The position numbers and the translations under genes are program-made. A DNA stretch of 64,000 bases, from the NCBI RefSeq assembly GCF_002899675.1, contig NZ_PKUU01000009.1, positions 1-64,000 on the forward strand, written 5' to 3'. The notes beneath the pieces are model-generated. The model was not told the DNA's origin and searched no databases. It saw only the letters and a list, made by a program, of their open reading frames with translations. Origin of the DNA: Clostridium sp. chh4-2. GTDB lineage: Bacteria > Bacillota > Clostridia > Lachnospirales > Lachnospiraceae. Below are positions 45,109-54,021 of the stretch, piece after piece (positions within the stretch are counted from its first letter, which is position 1; each line of letters begins with the position of its first letter).

Positions 45109-46119
45109 CTAATACTGTTTCCAGAGAATATCCCTGTTGACGGTCTTATAGAACATGTCCTTAATCCGGCTGCTGTCGTTTGTCTGCCCCAGAATCCACA
45201 TGAGTTTAGTCACAGTGGCCTCTAAGGTCATATCGTAGGATTCCAGCAGGCCGAACTGCAGTTTGATGGAGCGGCCCACTTCGTAGACGGACATGTTGCT
45301 TCCCTCGTTGGTCACCTGAGTGGTCATGACAACCACCTTTCCAAGAGAGGTCCAGCGTTCGATCGCATTGTGAAAATCTCCCGATTCATAGGAAGGAAGG
45401 CCGCCGACCCCGAAGGATTCGATGATGACGGCATCGTAATGTTCTGCCATATAGTCCAGAACCGATGCGTCCATGGAAGGGATCAGTTTGAGCAGAGCCA
45501 CGTTGGAATTAAGGGTATGGTAAAAGGTCACCGGTTTTTCAAGCAGATCCTTATCATCCAGATAGAACAGGATATGTTCGTCATGGATGGCAGCTATGTA
45601 AGGAAAGTTGATGCTTGAAAACGCATTATAGCTTTTAGTCCGTTCCTTTTTTCCCCTGGTTCCGGCGATCACCTTTCCGTCAAAGACAATATTGACGCCG
45701 TGAGCCCGGTCGCAGGCGGCAAAGCGCAGGCTGTCTAACAGATTGATCCGGGCATCCGTGTTGTCCATATCGATGGGACGCTGGGCTCCGGTGATTACGA
45801 TCGGTTTCGGGGAATTCTGCACCAGATAGGACAGGGCTGCGGCAGTATAGGCCATGGTATCCGTTCCGTGGCAGATGACGAATCCGTCATAGCTGTCATA
45901 GTAACGTTCCAGAGTATCCGAAATCAGAACCCAGTGCTGAGGCTGCATATTGGTGCTGTCTATATTGAGGATCTGCAGGCTGTCCGCCCGGCAGAATTCA
46001 TTGGCTGTGGGAACATAGGATAAAAGTTCGTCGGATGACATTACAGGCTTCAGCCCGTCGTCACTCCGTTTGCAGGCGATGGTGCCGCCCGTTCCTATCA
46101 TAAGAATCTTTTTCATCAT
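45109..46119 (-). CDS. ansA: L-asparaginase (type I, cytoplasmic)
   Basis: A 336-aa asparaginase without a signal peptide. The first active-site motif is IGTGGTIACK near residue 8 (catalytic Thr) and the second GFVICHGTDTMAYTAAAL near 78 (Thr/Asp). TGAQRPI near 107 follows. It hydrolyses asparagine to aspartate, which aspA could deaminate. GGAGGATATAA precedes the ATG. Confidence 0.94.
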   Translation of the reverse strand: MMKKILMIGTGGTIACKRSDDGLKPVMSSDELLSYVPTANEFCRADSLQILNIDSTNMQPQHWVLISDTLERYYDSYDGFVICHGTDTMAYTAAALSYLVQNSPKPIVITGAQRPIDMDNTDARINLLDSLRFAACDRAHGVNIVFDGKVIAGTRGKKERTKSYNAFSSINFPYIAAIHDEHILFYLDDKDLLEKPVTFYHTLNSNVALLKLIPSMDASVLDYMAEHYDAVIIESFGVGGLPSYESGDFHNAIERWTSLGKVVVMTTQVTNEGSNMSVYEVGRSIKLQFGLLESYDMTLEATVTKLMWILGQTNDSSRIKDMFYKTVNRDILWKQY

Positions 46120-46241
46120 TTATATCCTCCGTCAGTGGCATTTTTAGTATGATTTTCAGGTTTATTATACCATGCATTTTACAGGATAACAATTTGCTAA
46201 ACAACAATTTATTGTAAATCATTATCCATATTTGGTTATTA

Positions 46242-46270
46242 TTGTCTTACTGAAATTTATATGATAAAAT
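46242..46270 (+). promoter_or_regulatory. Predicted promoter for the DUF4250/type IV pilus operon
   Basis: TTGTCT (46242-46247), 17-bp spacer, TAAAAT (46265-46270), 43 bp before the DUF4250 start. Confidence 0.5.
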
Positions 46271-46312
46271 TAAACCCGTTATTAACCGAGACGTAGAAAG
46301 AAGGATGGTTTT

Positions 46313-46492
46313 ATGGCAGAAATTCCGAATGATCCGGTCATGCTGCTGAGCTATTTGAATACTCAGCTAAGAGATTTTTACGACGATATTCAGGATCTTT
46401 GCAAGAGCCTGAATCTGTCGGAGGAAGAGCTCAGAAACCGGTTAAAGACCATAGATTATGAATATGATGCCGCACTGAACCAGTTTGTATAG
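46313..46492 (+). CDS. DUF4250 family small protein
   Basis: A 59-aa protein, MAEIPNDPVMLLSYLNTQLR at the N-terminus and ending in DYEYDAALNQFV. It matches DUF4250, a small helical family of Clostridia of unknown function. It is only 15 bp before the first pilin gene and so may be the first gene of the pilus transcript. The C-terminal helix (LSEEELRNRLKTIDYEYD) could be a helix-turn-helix-like element. Confidence 0.85.
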   Translation: MAEIPNDPVMLLSYLNTQLRDFYDDIQDLCKSLNLSEEELRNRLKTIDYEYDAALNQFV

Positions 46493-46507
46493 GAGCCATT
46501 TGTACTG

Positions 46508-46948
46508 ATGAGAAAACGAACGAATAATGAAGATGGTTTTACTTTGGTTGAGATGCTGGCCGTTTTGGTAATCGTTGCGGTTTTAGCCGCAGTGGCAGTA
46601 CCTTCCATGAAAGGATTCGTAGAGAAGGCTAAGCGTGACAGCTACATTGCCGAGGCCAGGATTGTCTGTACAGCCGTTCAGCAATATTTGCTGGAAGAGG
46701 AAATAGATGGCATAGTGCCCGATGATAAATTGTATGAAGACATAGCCAGATATGATATTGGGGATAAGAGAAATGTGCTGACCAGTGTTTTGGAAGGCAG
46801 TATCACCAAAAAGGGAAGAATTGTCAACATCATGTTTCTGTACGATAAATTTGACGGTATTGAGTACAATATCGATGGCTATATCGTATCGATTGAACTG
46901 AACCATGAAGTAATCGTAGAAAAAGAAGATAAATATTTTGGTAAATAG
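46508..46948 (+). CDS. Type IV prepilin-like protein (pilin 1)
   Basis: A 146-aa prepilin. The leader MRKRTNNEDG ends at the cleavage Gly, followed by FTLVEMLAVLVIVAVLAAV with the conserved Glu at position +5 of the mature protein and a hydrophobic helix used for packing in the fibre. The C-terminal part is a small globular domain. It is a close paralogue of the next gene in its N-terminus. It would be processed by the 47478 peptidase. Confidence 0.92.
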   Translation: MRKRTNNEDGFTLVEMLAVLVIVAVLAAVAVPSMKGFVEKAKRDSYIAEARIVCTAVQQYLLEEEIDGIVPDDKLYEDIARYDIGDKRNVLTSVLEGSITKKGRIVNIMFLYDKFDGIEYNIDGYIVSIELNHEVIVEKEDKYFGK

Positions 46949-46987
46949 AGAAATGAAGCCGTATGAACGGCAGAACGAAGGGAAAGC

Positions 46988-47383
46988 ATGGGGATGATGA
47001 AGAAAGTGAAACAGAATGAGGATGGTTTCACGTTAGTTGAAATGCTGGCCGTTCTCGTAATTATAGCGGTTTTAGCCGCTGTTGCCGTTCCGTCTATGAC
47101 CGGATTCATTAAAGATGCTCAAAAGAAATCCCATACTGTGCAGGCCAGAGCCGTGTTGGTTGCAGCACAGACAGTGGCAACAGAGTATACACAAAGAGAT
47201 GGTGAACCGGACAATCTGAAGAAAGAGATTGTTGAATTGATTGGAGACAATTACATTACAGAAGATGAGATTGGCGATATTGAGATCGATGCGGAAACCA
47301 GAAAGGTATTAAGCATTGAATATACGCCCAAGGGTGGGAAGAAGATCACTATCAATTCGGAAGGTGTGACCTATGAAGATTAG
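46988..47383 (+). CDS. Type IV prepilin-like protein (pilin 2)
   Basis: A 131-aa prepilin with leader MGMMKKVKQNEDG, then FTLVEMLAVLVIIAVLAAVA. It is nearly identical to pilin 1 over the first ~35 residues and divergent after that, so it arose by duplication or N-terminal gene conversion. It is the likely major pilin, because an attenuator-like stem follows it. Confidence 0.92.
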   Translation: MGMMKKVKQNEDGFTLVEMLAVLVIIAVLAAVAVPSMTGFIKDAQKKSHTVQARAVLVAAQTVATEYTQRDGEPDNLKKEIVELIGDNYITEDEIGDIEIDAETRKVLSIEYTPKGGKKITINSEGVTYED

Positions 47384-47429
47384 AGGTAACTGAAGCGGTA
47401 CTGAACAGTTGCCGATAAAGCTTATTAAG

Positions 47430-47455
47430 GCCGTCGCGTCAGCGGCGGCTTTTGT
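47430..47455 (+). terminator. Attenuator-like hairpin after the pilin genes
   Basis: GCCGTCGC (47430-47437), loop GTCA, GCGGCGGC (47442-47449) with a G-U pair, then TTTTG. It would let the pilin part of the mRNA exceed the assembly genes. Confidence 0.6.
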
Positions 47456-47477
47456 TTAAGCCGGAAACGGAGGATAA

Positions 47478-47948
47478 ATGCCAGTGAAACTATTATTATT
47501 GACCATAATCCTGCTTATGATCTCTGCGATAGACTGGAAATGGATGATTATTCCCAATTCACTGACAGTGGCCGTTGCACTCATAGCCGTCTGGTCATGT
47601 GCGTCGGAAGGAATACCGAATATGGCAGAACGGGCGGCCGGGTGCTTTCTGATCAGCGTGCCCATGATACTGCTTAACTGTGCGGTTAAAAATTGTTTTG
47701 GATTCGGTGATGTAAAACTGTGTATGGCTGCCGGTTTTCTGCTGGGAGCAAAAGGGATTCTGTTAGCCATGTTCATCGCGGTACTGACAGGCGGATGTTA
47801 TGCTGTGGCACTTTTGATAAAGGATAGGAGAAACAGAAGCAGGAGAATTCCGTTTGGCCCGTTTTTGGCATTGGGCATCTGGATTTCATACGTATTTGGC
47901 AGTGGAATTATTGATTGGTATACAGGAGTGCTGAAGGGAGGCTGGTAA
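47478..47948 (+). CDS. Prepilin peptidase (A24 family)
   Basis: A 156-aa membrane aspartic peptidase with about five helices. The two catalytic Asp lie in AIDWKWMIIPN near residue 14 and FGFGDVKLCMA near 78 (the GxGD motif). It lacks the N-terminal Cys-rich methylase domain of longer PilD proteins, so it is the short form. It cleaves the pilin leaders of this operon. The F-type gene starts 1 bp after its stop. Confidence 0.92.
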   Translation: MPVKLLLLTIILLMISAIDWKWMIIPNSLTVAVALIAVWSCASEGIPNMAERAAGCFLISVPMILLNCAVKNCFGFGDVKLCMAAGFLLGAKGILLAMFIAVLTGGCYAVALLIKDRRNRSRRIPFGPFLALGIWISYVFGSGIIDWYTGVLKGGW

Positions 47949-47949
47949 A

Positions 47950-49137
47950 ATGGCGTGCTTTCATTATAAGGCGAAGGACATAGATGGACGGAATATAAAC
48001 GGAACTGCCGAAGCAGAGGATGAAGACCAGCTTTACCGGAATCTCAGGGAAGAAGATTTGTTTCTTGTGAAGGCGAAAGAAGACAGGAAACGTGTAAGGA
48101 AGAGTCCGCTGTCTTCTTATCAGCTGGCTGATTTCTCCAGACAGATGGCGGTGATGCTGAAAAGCGGAATCCAGATTCTGTCTGCAGTTAATATTTTGAA
48201 ACAAAGGGAACATAATGCAGGAATTGCTGCGGTATATGAGAATCTTTTCTGCCTTTTATCGAGAGGAATGTCATTATCCGATGCGATGGAGGAACAGGCA
48301 GGAGTATTTCCGGCTTTGATGGTGAGCATGATACGGGCCGGAGAAGAGAGTGGAAGGCTTTCCGACAGTGTGATCCGTCTGGCAGATTATTATGAGAGGG
48401 AAGACCGGCTGAGAAAATCGGTGGGAGGCGCCATGATTTATCCTGCATTTCTCATGGTGATGCTGATTGTATCTGTGATTATGATATTTACCGTTATTTT
48501 ACCCAGGTTCTTTACCTTGTTTGATTCCATGGAGACAATTCCGCTGTCCACCCGTATCCTTATGGGATTGAGCAAAATGCTTTTGCAGTATGGGAATATG
48601 TGTATCCTGATTTTCCTGGCATTATTTGCGGTTGCTTATTATATGTGGCAGGATGAAAAGGTTCATTTGTGGAGGGATAAGGTGATTCTTACCGCTCCGG
48701 TTGTGGGGCGTCTGATGAGAGTGATCTATACGGCCAGATTTGCAAGAACCCTGAATTCCCTGTATGGAAGCGGAGTGCCGTTGATATCCGCCGTAAGTTC
48801 CGCATTTCTTGTTTTGAACAACCGGTTTTTGGAGAAACAATTCAAACCGGTGATGGATGATCTGAGCAACGGAGTATCCCTGGCCTCGTCTTTGGCCGGA
48901 ATTAACGGTCTGGATGAAAAACTTATCACAGGCATTTTTATTGGAGAGGAATCGGGAGAACTGGAGGATATGCTGGTTCATGTGGCGGACAGTTTTGATT
49001 ATGAAGCTGAAGCGGCCTCCAAGCGCCTGACCGTATTAATCGAACCCATAATGATCGTATTGATTGCAGTTATGACAGGATATGTGATGGTGTCGGTTAT
49101 ACTTCCGATTTATCAATATTACGAAATGATGGGATAG
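47950..49137 (+). CDS. pilC: Type IV pilus inner-membrane platform protein (PilC/GspF)
   Basis: A 395-aa protein with two T2SF domains, about 60-190 (ADFSRQMAVMLKSGIQILSA) and 265-385 (ARFARTLNSLYGSGVPLISA), and three transmembrane helices (about 165-190, 215-235, 365-390). It couples the assembly ATPase to pilin insertion. Confidence 0.93.
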   Translation: MACFHYKAKDIDGRNINGTAEAEDEDQLYRNLREEDLFLVKAKEDRKRVRKSPLSSYQLADFSRQMAVMLKSGIQILSAVNILKQREHNAGIAAVYENLFCLLSRGMSLSDAMEEQAGVFPALMVSMIRAGEESGRLSDSVIRLADYYEREDRLRKSVGGAMIYPAFLMVMLIVSVIMIFTVILPRFFTLFDSMETIPLSTRILMGLSKMLLQYGNMCILIFLALFAVAYYMWQDEKVHLWRDKVILTAPVVGRLMRVIYTARFARTLNSLYGSGVPLISAVSSAFLVLNNRFLEKQFKPVMDDLSNGVSLASSLAGINGLDEKLITGIFIGEESGELEDMLVHVADSFDYEAEAASKRLTVLIEPIMIVLIAVMTGYVMVSVILPIYQYYEMMG

Positions 49138-49158
49138 GAGGCCCTTTTTGACATACAA

Positions 49159-50595
49159 ATGAAATTAATCATATATCTGGGTGAAGATAATATTAAAGTA
49201 GTGCTTGGAAAATGCAGAAAACAACTATGGATCAAGACCTGTAAGACCTATGAGCTTCCAAAAGGTACTTTGATCAATGACGTTATCACCGATCAGGAAG
49301 CTTTTACCGATGTACTGAAAATGATTGCAAAGACTTACCGCCGTTATGCCGGCCGGGTCCATCTTGTTTTGGGCAGCAATAAAATAATTACGAAAATGAT
49401 GAAAGTGCCTTCCATGTCGGAGAAATCTCTTCTTGAAATTGCCAAAAAGGAATTGAAGAGTTTTCTGGTAAATGGCGAAGAGGATATGATTTATGATTAC
49501 GGAAGAATCAATCAGGAAAGTATTCTCTGCGCCGCAGTCCAGCGGAAAATAGTGGAAGGTTATTTCAGAATGTTCCGCCATTGCGGCCTGATTGTGAAAA
49601 CAGTTGACGCCGCCTTAAATTCCGTGGCCATTTTTTCAGAAACCCTTCCTCTTTTAAAGGGAAATACATATATTCTGGCGGTTTTGGACGGCAGAAATAT
49701 GATTTCTTCCCTCTATGTAAAAGGAAAATATGTTTATACCAGCAGATTGAGACTGGTCTCAGAACGGGAGACAGAGGAAATCTGTATTGAGATCATGGGA
49801 CAGATGGGCGTTGTAAAACGGTTTGGAGAAAGCCAGAATAAGGACGTCAAAATCGAACATATTTACCTTTGCGGATTATCCGATCGGGAAAAGGAGAATT
49901 TATATCCCTCGGTTAAAACTTCTTTGGGCGTCAGCGCAGCCAGTCTGGAACTTCATGCAGACGGGATCGGGGAGGATGTGAGCAGCTATCTATTTGCATC
50001 CGGTAATCTGATTAGCCGTGATCATAAAAAATGTCTGAATCTCATCACAGCATCACGTCGTAAAAGTGCGAATGAAATGAAGGAAATATATCACAGGGCA
50101 ATTGGCCATGCCGTTTTGCTGGCTGTCGCCTGCCTGTTCATCGGCCGGTACTGTGTGAGGTTGAATGAAACGAGGCGGCTTCAAAAAGAAACCGCCGGAA
50201 TTTACAGGATTATGGATGATCCGGCAAATGCAGAGCTTCTGGCAGAGGCTAGGGAGGAAAGCAGCGAGCTTGCTGCGTGGAAAGAGTTTGAAGAGTATAT
50301 GGAAAGCGAATCCGCGGTTATGGAAGAATATCCGAGGATCAGCGGAGACATCATGGAAGTGATTGAAGCATCAGGAGAAGGCAGGGTATCATTCCGTGAT
50401 TTTCATTATATGAATGGACAGCTGACATTTACTGCGCTGATGGAGGAACTGGAAGAAGGGGCGGAATTTGCCTCCCGTTTAGAAGAAACCGGCGTTTTTG
50501 AACGCGCCGGCTATCATAGAGTGGAAAAGAAAGGGCTTTATTGCTTCTATATGGAATGCATAATTAAGAAAACGTCAGAGAGGAGCGGCCTATGA
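49159..50595 (+). CDS. PilM-PilN-like fusion protein
   Basis: A 478-aa protein. Residues 1-300 fit the actin-like PilM fold (IYLGEDNIKVVLGK at the start, VPSMSEKSLLEIAKKELK near 80, DAALNSVAIF near 150). A single transmembrane helix lies at ~315-335 (AVLLAVACLFIGRYCV). The exterior C-terminal region (VSFRDFHYMNGQLTFTALME near 413, then FASRLEETGVFERAGYHRVE) matches the end of PilN. Usually these are two proteins that bind each other. Here they seem to be one chain. It overlaps the PilO-like gene by 4 bp. Confidence 0.8.
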   Translation: MKLIIYLGEDNIKVVLGKCRKQLWIKTCKTYELPKGTLINDVITDQEAFTDVLKMIAKTYRRYAGRVHLVLGSNKIITKMMKVPSMSEKSLLEIAKKELKSFLVNGEEDMIYDYGRINQESILCAAVQRKIVEGYFRMFRHCGLIVKTVDAALNSVAIFSETLPLLKGNTYILAVLDGRNMISSLYVKGKYVYTSRLRLVSERETEEICIEIMGQMGVVKRFGESQNKDVKIEHIYLCGLSDREKENLYPSVKTSLGVSAASLELHADGIGEDVSSYLFASGNLISRDHKKCLNLITASRRKSANEMKEIYHRAIGHAVLLAVACLFIGRYCVRLNETRRLQKETAGIYRIMDDPANAELLAEAREESSELAAWKEFEEYMESESAVMEEYPRISGDIMEVIEASGEGRVSFRDFHYMNGQLTFTALMEELEEGAEFASRLEETGVFERAGYHRVEKKGLYCFYMECIIKKTSERSGL

Positions 50596-51158
50596 AAAAA
50601 CTGACGGTAAGAGAGAAATATCTTATTTTTCTGGCAGTCATTGCATTGCTGACAGGAATAGGATATTATTTGATGGAACTTCCGTCAGAAGCCGCTTTAT
50701 TTCAGGCCAAAGCGGACAACCAGCTGGCCCGGACAGAATACAGGACAGCCGACCGGCTGCTGAATGAAGCAGAGGATACAAAACAGGAGTTGGAATCTTA
50801 TCATCAGTATTATATGGAGTTGAGGGAAGAGTTCGGCCCCGTGCTCAACAGTTATGAATTGGAACGGAAGATATCATATTATTTTGAAAAGAACGGTTTG
50901 AATCTGGTGGAAGCGATAATCCAGGATGCCAAACCGGTGTATGAGAAGGAGAAATCGCAGGAGCCGGTATTTTACAGTGGAACCATAAATGCTAAAGTGA
51001 CTGGAAATGCTCAGGAATTTAATAATCTTTTGGATGAGCTGGCGGACAGAAAAGATTTGATCATCACATCATTTACCGTGAACCCGACGGGTGGGGAAGA
51101 AACATTTAATATTGAGATTGTATGTTATATGATGGCAGAGAAATCGAGGTTAGAATGA
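50592..51158 (+). CDS. PilO-like pilus assembly protein
   Basis: A 188-aa protein. One transmembrane helix near 10-28 (YLIFLAVIALLTGIGYYLM), a coiled coil at ~40-80 and a small C-terminal alpha/beta domain (FNNLLDELADRKDLIITSFTV), the PilO layout. It should pair with the PilN-like part of the preceding protein. ATGA overlaps at both ends show coupling. Confidence 0.82.
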   Translation: MKKLTVREKYLIFLAVIALLTGIGYYLMELPSEAALFQAKADNQLARTEYRTADRLLNEAEDTKQELESYHQYYMELREEFGPVLNSYELERKISYYFEKNGLNLVEAIIQDAKPVYEKEKSQEPVFYSGTINAKVTGNAQEFNNLLDELADRKDLIITSFTVNPTGGEETFNIEIVCYMMAEKSRLE

Positions 51159-51652
51159 CTGGAAAAGGTAAAGACGGATATGTTCTGGGATATTTTATGG
51201 TTCTGCTGATGGTTCTCATGATTTTGCTTACGTCTGTGATGACCATGTCGTTTGGATATTACAGCAGAATTTTAAATGAAAAACACAGGAAGCAGGCATT
51301 TTATACGGCCAGAAGCGTGGCCGCGGCGCTGGCGGATGAAATTGTGTACGGTGAAGAGTCGGGGATTATAAAAGCTGTATGGGATCAGCTTTTCACCGGA
51401 GAGGAAACAGAGATTCTTGGCCTGCCGGAAGAGATGGGAATCTGTATTCTGCGCCTTAAATATGACGAGGAAGAGGATATCCTTGAATTAAAAGTAACTG
51501 TAACCTTAAAGAATCAGGAACAGACAGTAGAAGCGGTTTTGCATAGGCAGGGGGTTATGGGAGACGAAAACTCCTCTTTGGATGAGTCCGTATGGAGACT
51601 GTTGGGATACAGAAACGGAGAAAATGGGAATGGGGAAATACTGGAAGAATAA
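51155..51652 (+). CDS. PilX-like pilus assembly protein
   Basis: A 165-aa protein with a short basic N-terminus, one hydrophobic helix (GYVLGYFMVLLMVLMILLTS) and an outer domain. HRKQAFYTARSVAAALADEI near 50 resembles the start of PilX-type minor proteins. There is no classical G-FTLVE cleavage site. I chose ATG 51155, which overlaps the previous stop. Confidence 0.7.
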   Translation: MTGKGKDGYVLGYFMVLLMVLMILLTSVMTMSFGYYSRILNEKHRKQAFYTARSVAAALADEIVYGEESGIIKAVWDQLFTGEETEILGLPEEMGICILRLKYDEEEDILELKVTVTLKNQEQTVEAVLHRQGVMGDENSSLDESVWRLLGYRNGENGNGEILEE

Positions 51653-51986
51653 TAGAGGAAGTTCTCTGGTTGAAGTGATGGCGGCCGGAGTAGTTTTAAT
51701 GATCCTTGCGCTTTTGACCCTGCAGTGCTTTTCCATGTCTGCCAAGATGATGGAAAGAGGGAGAAAATTAAAGCAGGAAACGGAACAGTCCGTGCTGTCG
51801 CTGGAATACGGCAAAGTTCCCGATGAAACAGAGCAGGCGCAGTTGAGCCTGGACCGGCCGGGAGGAACGGACCTTGGAATTACCGTAACCATAAAACGTT
51901 ATGGACCTCTCCGTGTTTTAGCCGGGGATGAACGTCAAAGGGAAGGTTCTCAGGAGAAAAGTGATGAGTTACAAAATGAAAGGTAA
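51630..51986 (+). CDS. Minor prepilin-like protein
   Basis: A 118-aa protein with prepilin leader MGKYWKNNRG, then SSLVEVMAAGVVLMILALLT, including the +5 Glu. The start at 51630 follows GGAG at 9 nt; ATG 51624 is too close. It overlaps both neighbours by more than 20 bp, so the three pilin-like genes are closely packed. Confidence 0.8.
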   Translation: MGKYWKNNRGSSLVEVMAAGVVLMILALLTLQCFSMSAKMMERGRKLKQETEQSVLSLEYGKVPDETEQAQLSLDRPGGTDLGITVTIKRYGPLRVLAGDERQREGSQEKSDELQNER

Positions 51987-52527
51987 AGAAGGAATGACGA
52001 CAGTAGAACTGCTGGCCGGCCTTATGATCGCGCTCATATTGCTGGGCGCCGGCACTGCTGTCTTTTTTGCTGCATCCGGCAGCTTCACGAAATACGCCGA
52101 ACAGTCGGAAAACCAGATGATTACGGATTCCGTGTGCAGGCTGATCTCCGACAAGATCACATTTGCAAGATATGTATCAGTTGGTGTGGAGCCGGAAGAA
52201 GAGTGCCATGTGTTCCAGTTTTCAGAAAACGGTCACGTTCTTTTGGATGGGGAAGAACTCTATAACGACAGCTTTTACCATGATAAAAAGCTTGTATGCA
52301 GCATACCGGAAAATGAAAATGACGCGCCGGCGGATGTATTCCGGGTTACGATAAAGATGGAAGACGGGAAAGGGAAGTCTTTATATTCCTCCGATATTGT
52401 GGTAAAATTAGTCAACGTGGGGATTAGCGGCGGTAAAATCCGCTATATAATGAATGGGGATATGAAAAAATACGTGGATTCAAGTGACCAGGCTGTTTAT
52501 ATCAGCTATAGGGAGGAAGGACCATGA
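51964..52527 (+). CDS. Minor prepilin-like protein (PilW-like)
   Basis: A 187-aa prepilin with leader MSYKMKGKEG, then MTTVELLAGLMIALILLGAG; the +5 Glu is present. The larger exterior domain fits PilW/GspJ-like minor pilins that prime assembly. ATG 51964 follows GGAGAAAAGTG. It overlaps pilB by 4 bp. Confidence 0.82.
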   Translation: MSYKMKGKEGMTTVELLAGLMIALILLGAGTAVFFAASGSFTKYAEQSENQMITDSVCRLISDKITFARYVSVGVEPEEECHVFQFSENGHVLLDGEELYNDSFYHDKKLVCSIPENENDAPADVFRVTIKMEDGKGKSLYSSDIVVKLVNVGISGGKIRYIMNGDMKKYVDSSDQAVYISYREEGP

Positions 52528-54020
52528 TGAAGTACAGAATAGACCGCGTAGATTTGCCGGCATATCACGTAGATGAACTGGCAGTGGAGAAGATTCCTAA
52601 GCAGATTGCCCAGAAATACAGCGTAATCGCCATCGCTTCCGACGGAGGCTGCCTTACGGTTGCAGTTTGCGATCCCATGAATTTATATGCGATTGAGGAT
52701 ATCAGGCTGGTGACAAATATGGAACTCAAGCTGGTTCAGGCGGACAAAGAAGACATCGACCATGCCATAGAGTTATATTATTCGGAAATAGATTTAAGAA
52801 TTGCCGCCGATCATGCGGTTTGGAATGCGGTTCCGCCTGAGAATATATTCATCCAGCCGGATACAGGCAATCTGGATGACCAGGCGCCTATTGTGCGCCT
52901 CCTTAATAATTTGCTGATTCGGGCATATAATACCAATGTCAGCGATATTCACCTGGAACCGTTTGAGACGGGAACAACGGTAAGAATGAGAAGAGACGGA
53001 ATGCTGCTTCCGTATATGACGCTGTCTTCCGTCATCCATCAGGGCCTGGTTGCCAGAACCAAGATTCTGGCACAGATGGATATCGCAGAGAAACGCCGCC
53101 CTCAGGACGGCCATTTTAAGATCACATTAAACAATTATGAGGTGAACGTCAGAGTCTCATTTATCCCGACCGCTTACGGAGAAAAGGGAGTTCTCAGATT
53201 TCTGACTACCAATACGGTGATTGACCACAATGATACATTTGGTATGGATGAGGGAAATTACCAGAAGATGCTGCGTTTGTTAAAACATCCAAGCGGCATC
53301 ATCTATGTCACCGGTCCAACAGGAAGCGGAAAGACCACTACCCTGTATTCCATCTTACAATATCTTGCCAACCGTCCGGTCAATATCTCAACGATTGAAG
53401 ATCCAATTGAGAAAAATGTTTCCAAAATAAATCAGATTCAGATCAATGAAAAGGCCGGAATCACATTCGGCTCCTGCCTCCGCGCACTGTTAAGACAGGA
53501 CCCGGATATTATAATGGTAGGTGAAACCAGAGACAGGGAGACTGCGGAAGTCTCCGCCAGGGCTGCGCTCACCGGTCATCTTGTATTTTCCACACTTCAT
53601 ACCAATAATGCGGTATCCTCAGTGATCAGGCTGGAAGACATGGGACTTCCGCCCTATATGCTGTCGGCTGCACTGACCGGCGTGGTGGCACAGCGCTTGG
53701 TACGGAAAATCTGTCCCCACTGTAAAGAGCCGTATGAGGACCCTGATTCCGGCATAATAAGCTACAGAGGAAAAGGATGCAGCTTTTGTGACAACACCGG
53801 ATACAAGGGCAGAGTGGCAATCTTTGAGATTCTGGAAATCGACGAAGGCTTCCGGAATCTGATCTCAGACAGAAAATCCTTTGGGGAATTAAACGCTTAT
53901 GTAAAAAATGTAATTCATATGAAAACGCTGCAGGATGAGGCCCGTAAGCTGGTTGAACAGGGAATCATCAGCATGGAGGAGATGGAAAGAGTCAATTACA
54001 GTACGCAGGGAGGTGTTTGA
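52524..54020 (+). CDS. pilB: Type IV pilus assembly ATPase (PilB/GspE)
   Basis: A 498-aa ATPase. N-terminal MshEN-type domain about 1-130, Walker A GPTGSGKTT near residue 262, Asp box and Walker B LLRQDPDIIMVGETRD near 325, His box TGHLVFSTLHTNNA near 355. The zinc-binding loop CPHCKEP...CSFC near 397-420 is intact. It powers pilus extension. No PilT retraction ATPase is in this window. Confidence 0.95.
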   Translation: MMKYRIDRVDLPAYHVDELAVEKIPKQIAQKYSVIAIASDGGCLTVAVCDPMNLYAIEDIRLVTNMELKLVQADKEDIDHAIELYYSEIDLRIAADHAVWNAVPPENIFIQPDTGNLDDQAPIVRLLNNLLIRAYNTNVSDIHLEPFETGTTVRMRRDGMLLPYMTLSSVIHQGLVARTKILAQMDIAEKRRPQDGHFKITLNNYEVNVRVSFIPTAYGEKGVLRFLTTNTVIDHNDTFGMDEGNYQKMLRLLKHPSGIIYVTGPTGSGKTTTLYSILQYLANRPVNISTIEDPIEKNVSKINQIQINEKAGITFGSCLRALLRQDPDIIMVGETRDRETAEVSARAALTGHLVFSTLHTNNAVSSVIRLEDMGLPPYMLSAALTGVVAQRLVRKICPHCKEPYEDPDSGIISYRGKGCSFCDNTGYKGRVAIFEILEIDEGFRNLISDRKSFGELNAYVKNVIHMKTLQDEARKLVEQGIISMEEMERVNYSTQGGV

Positions 54021-54021
54021 T

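Noticed and set aside
53935..54021. Earlier start for cardiolipin synthase inside pilB
   Set aside because: The added residues are an out-of-frame reading of pilB. GGAGGTG directly precedes the ATG at 54022.
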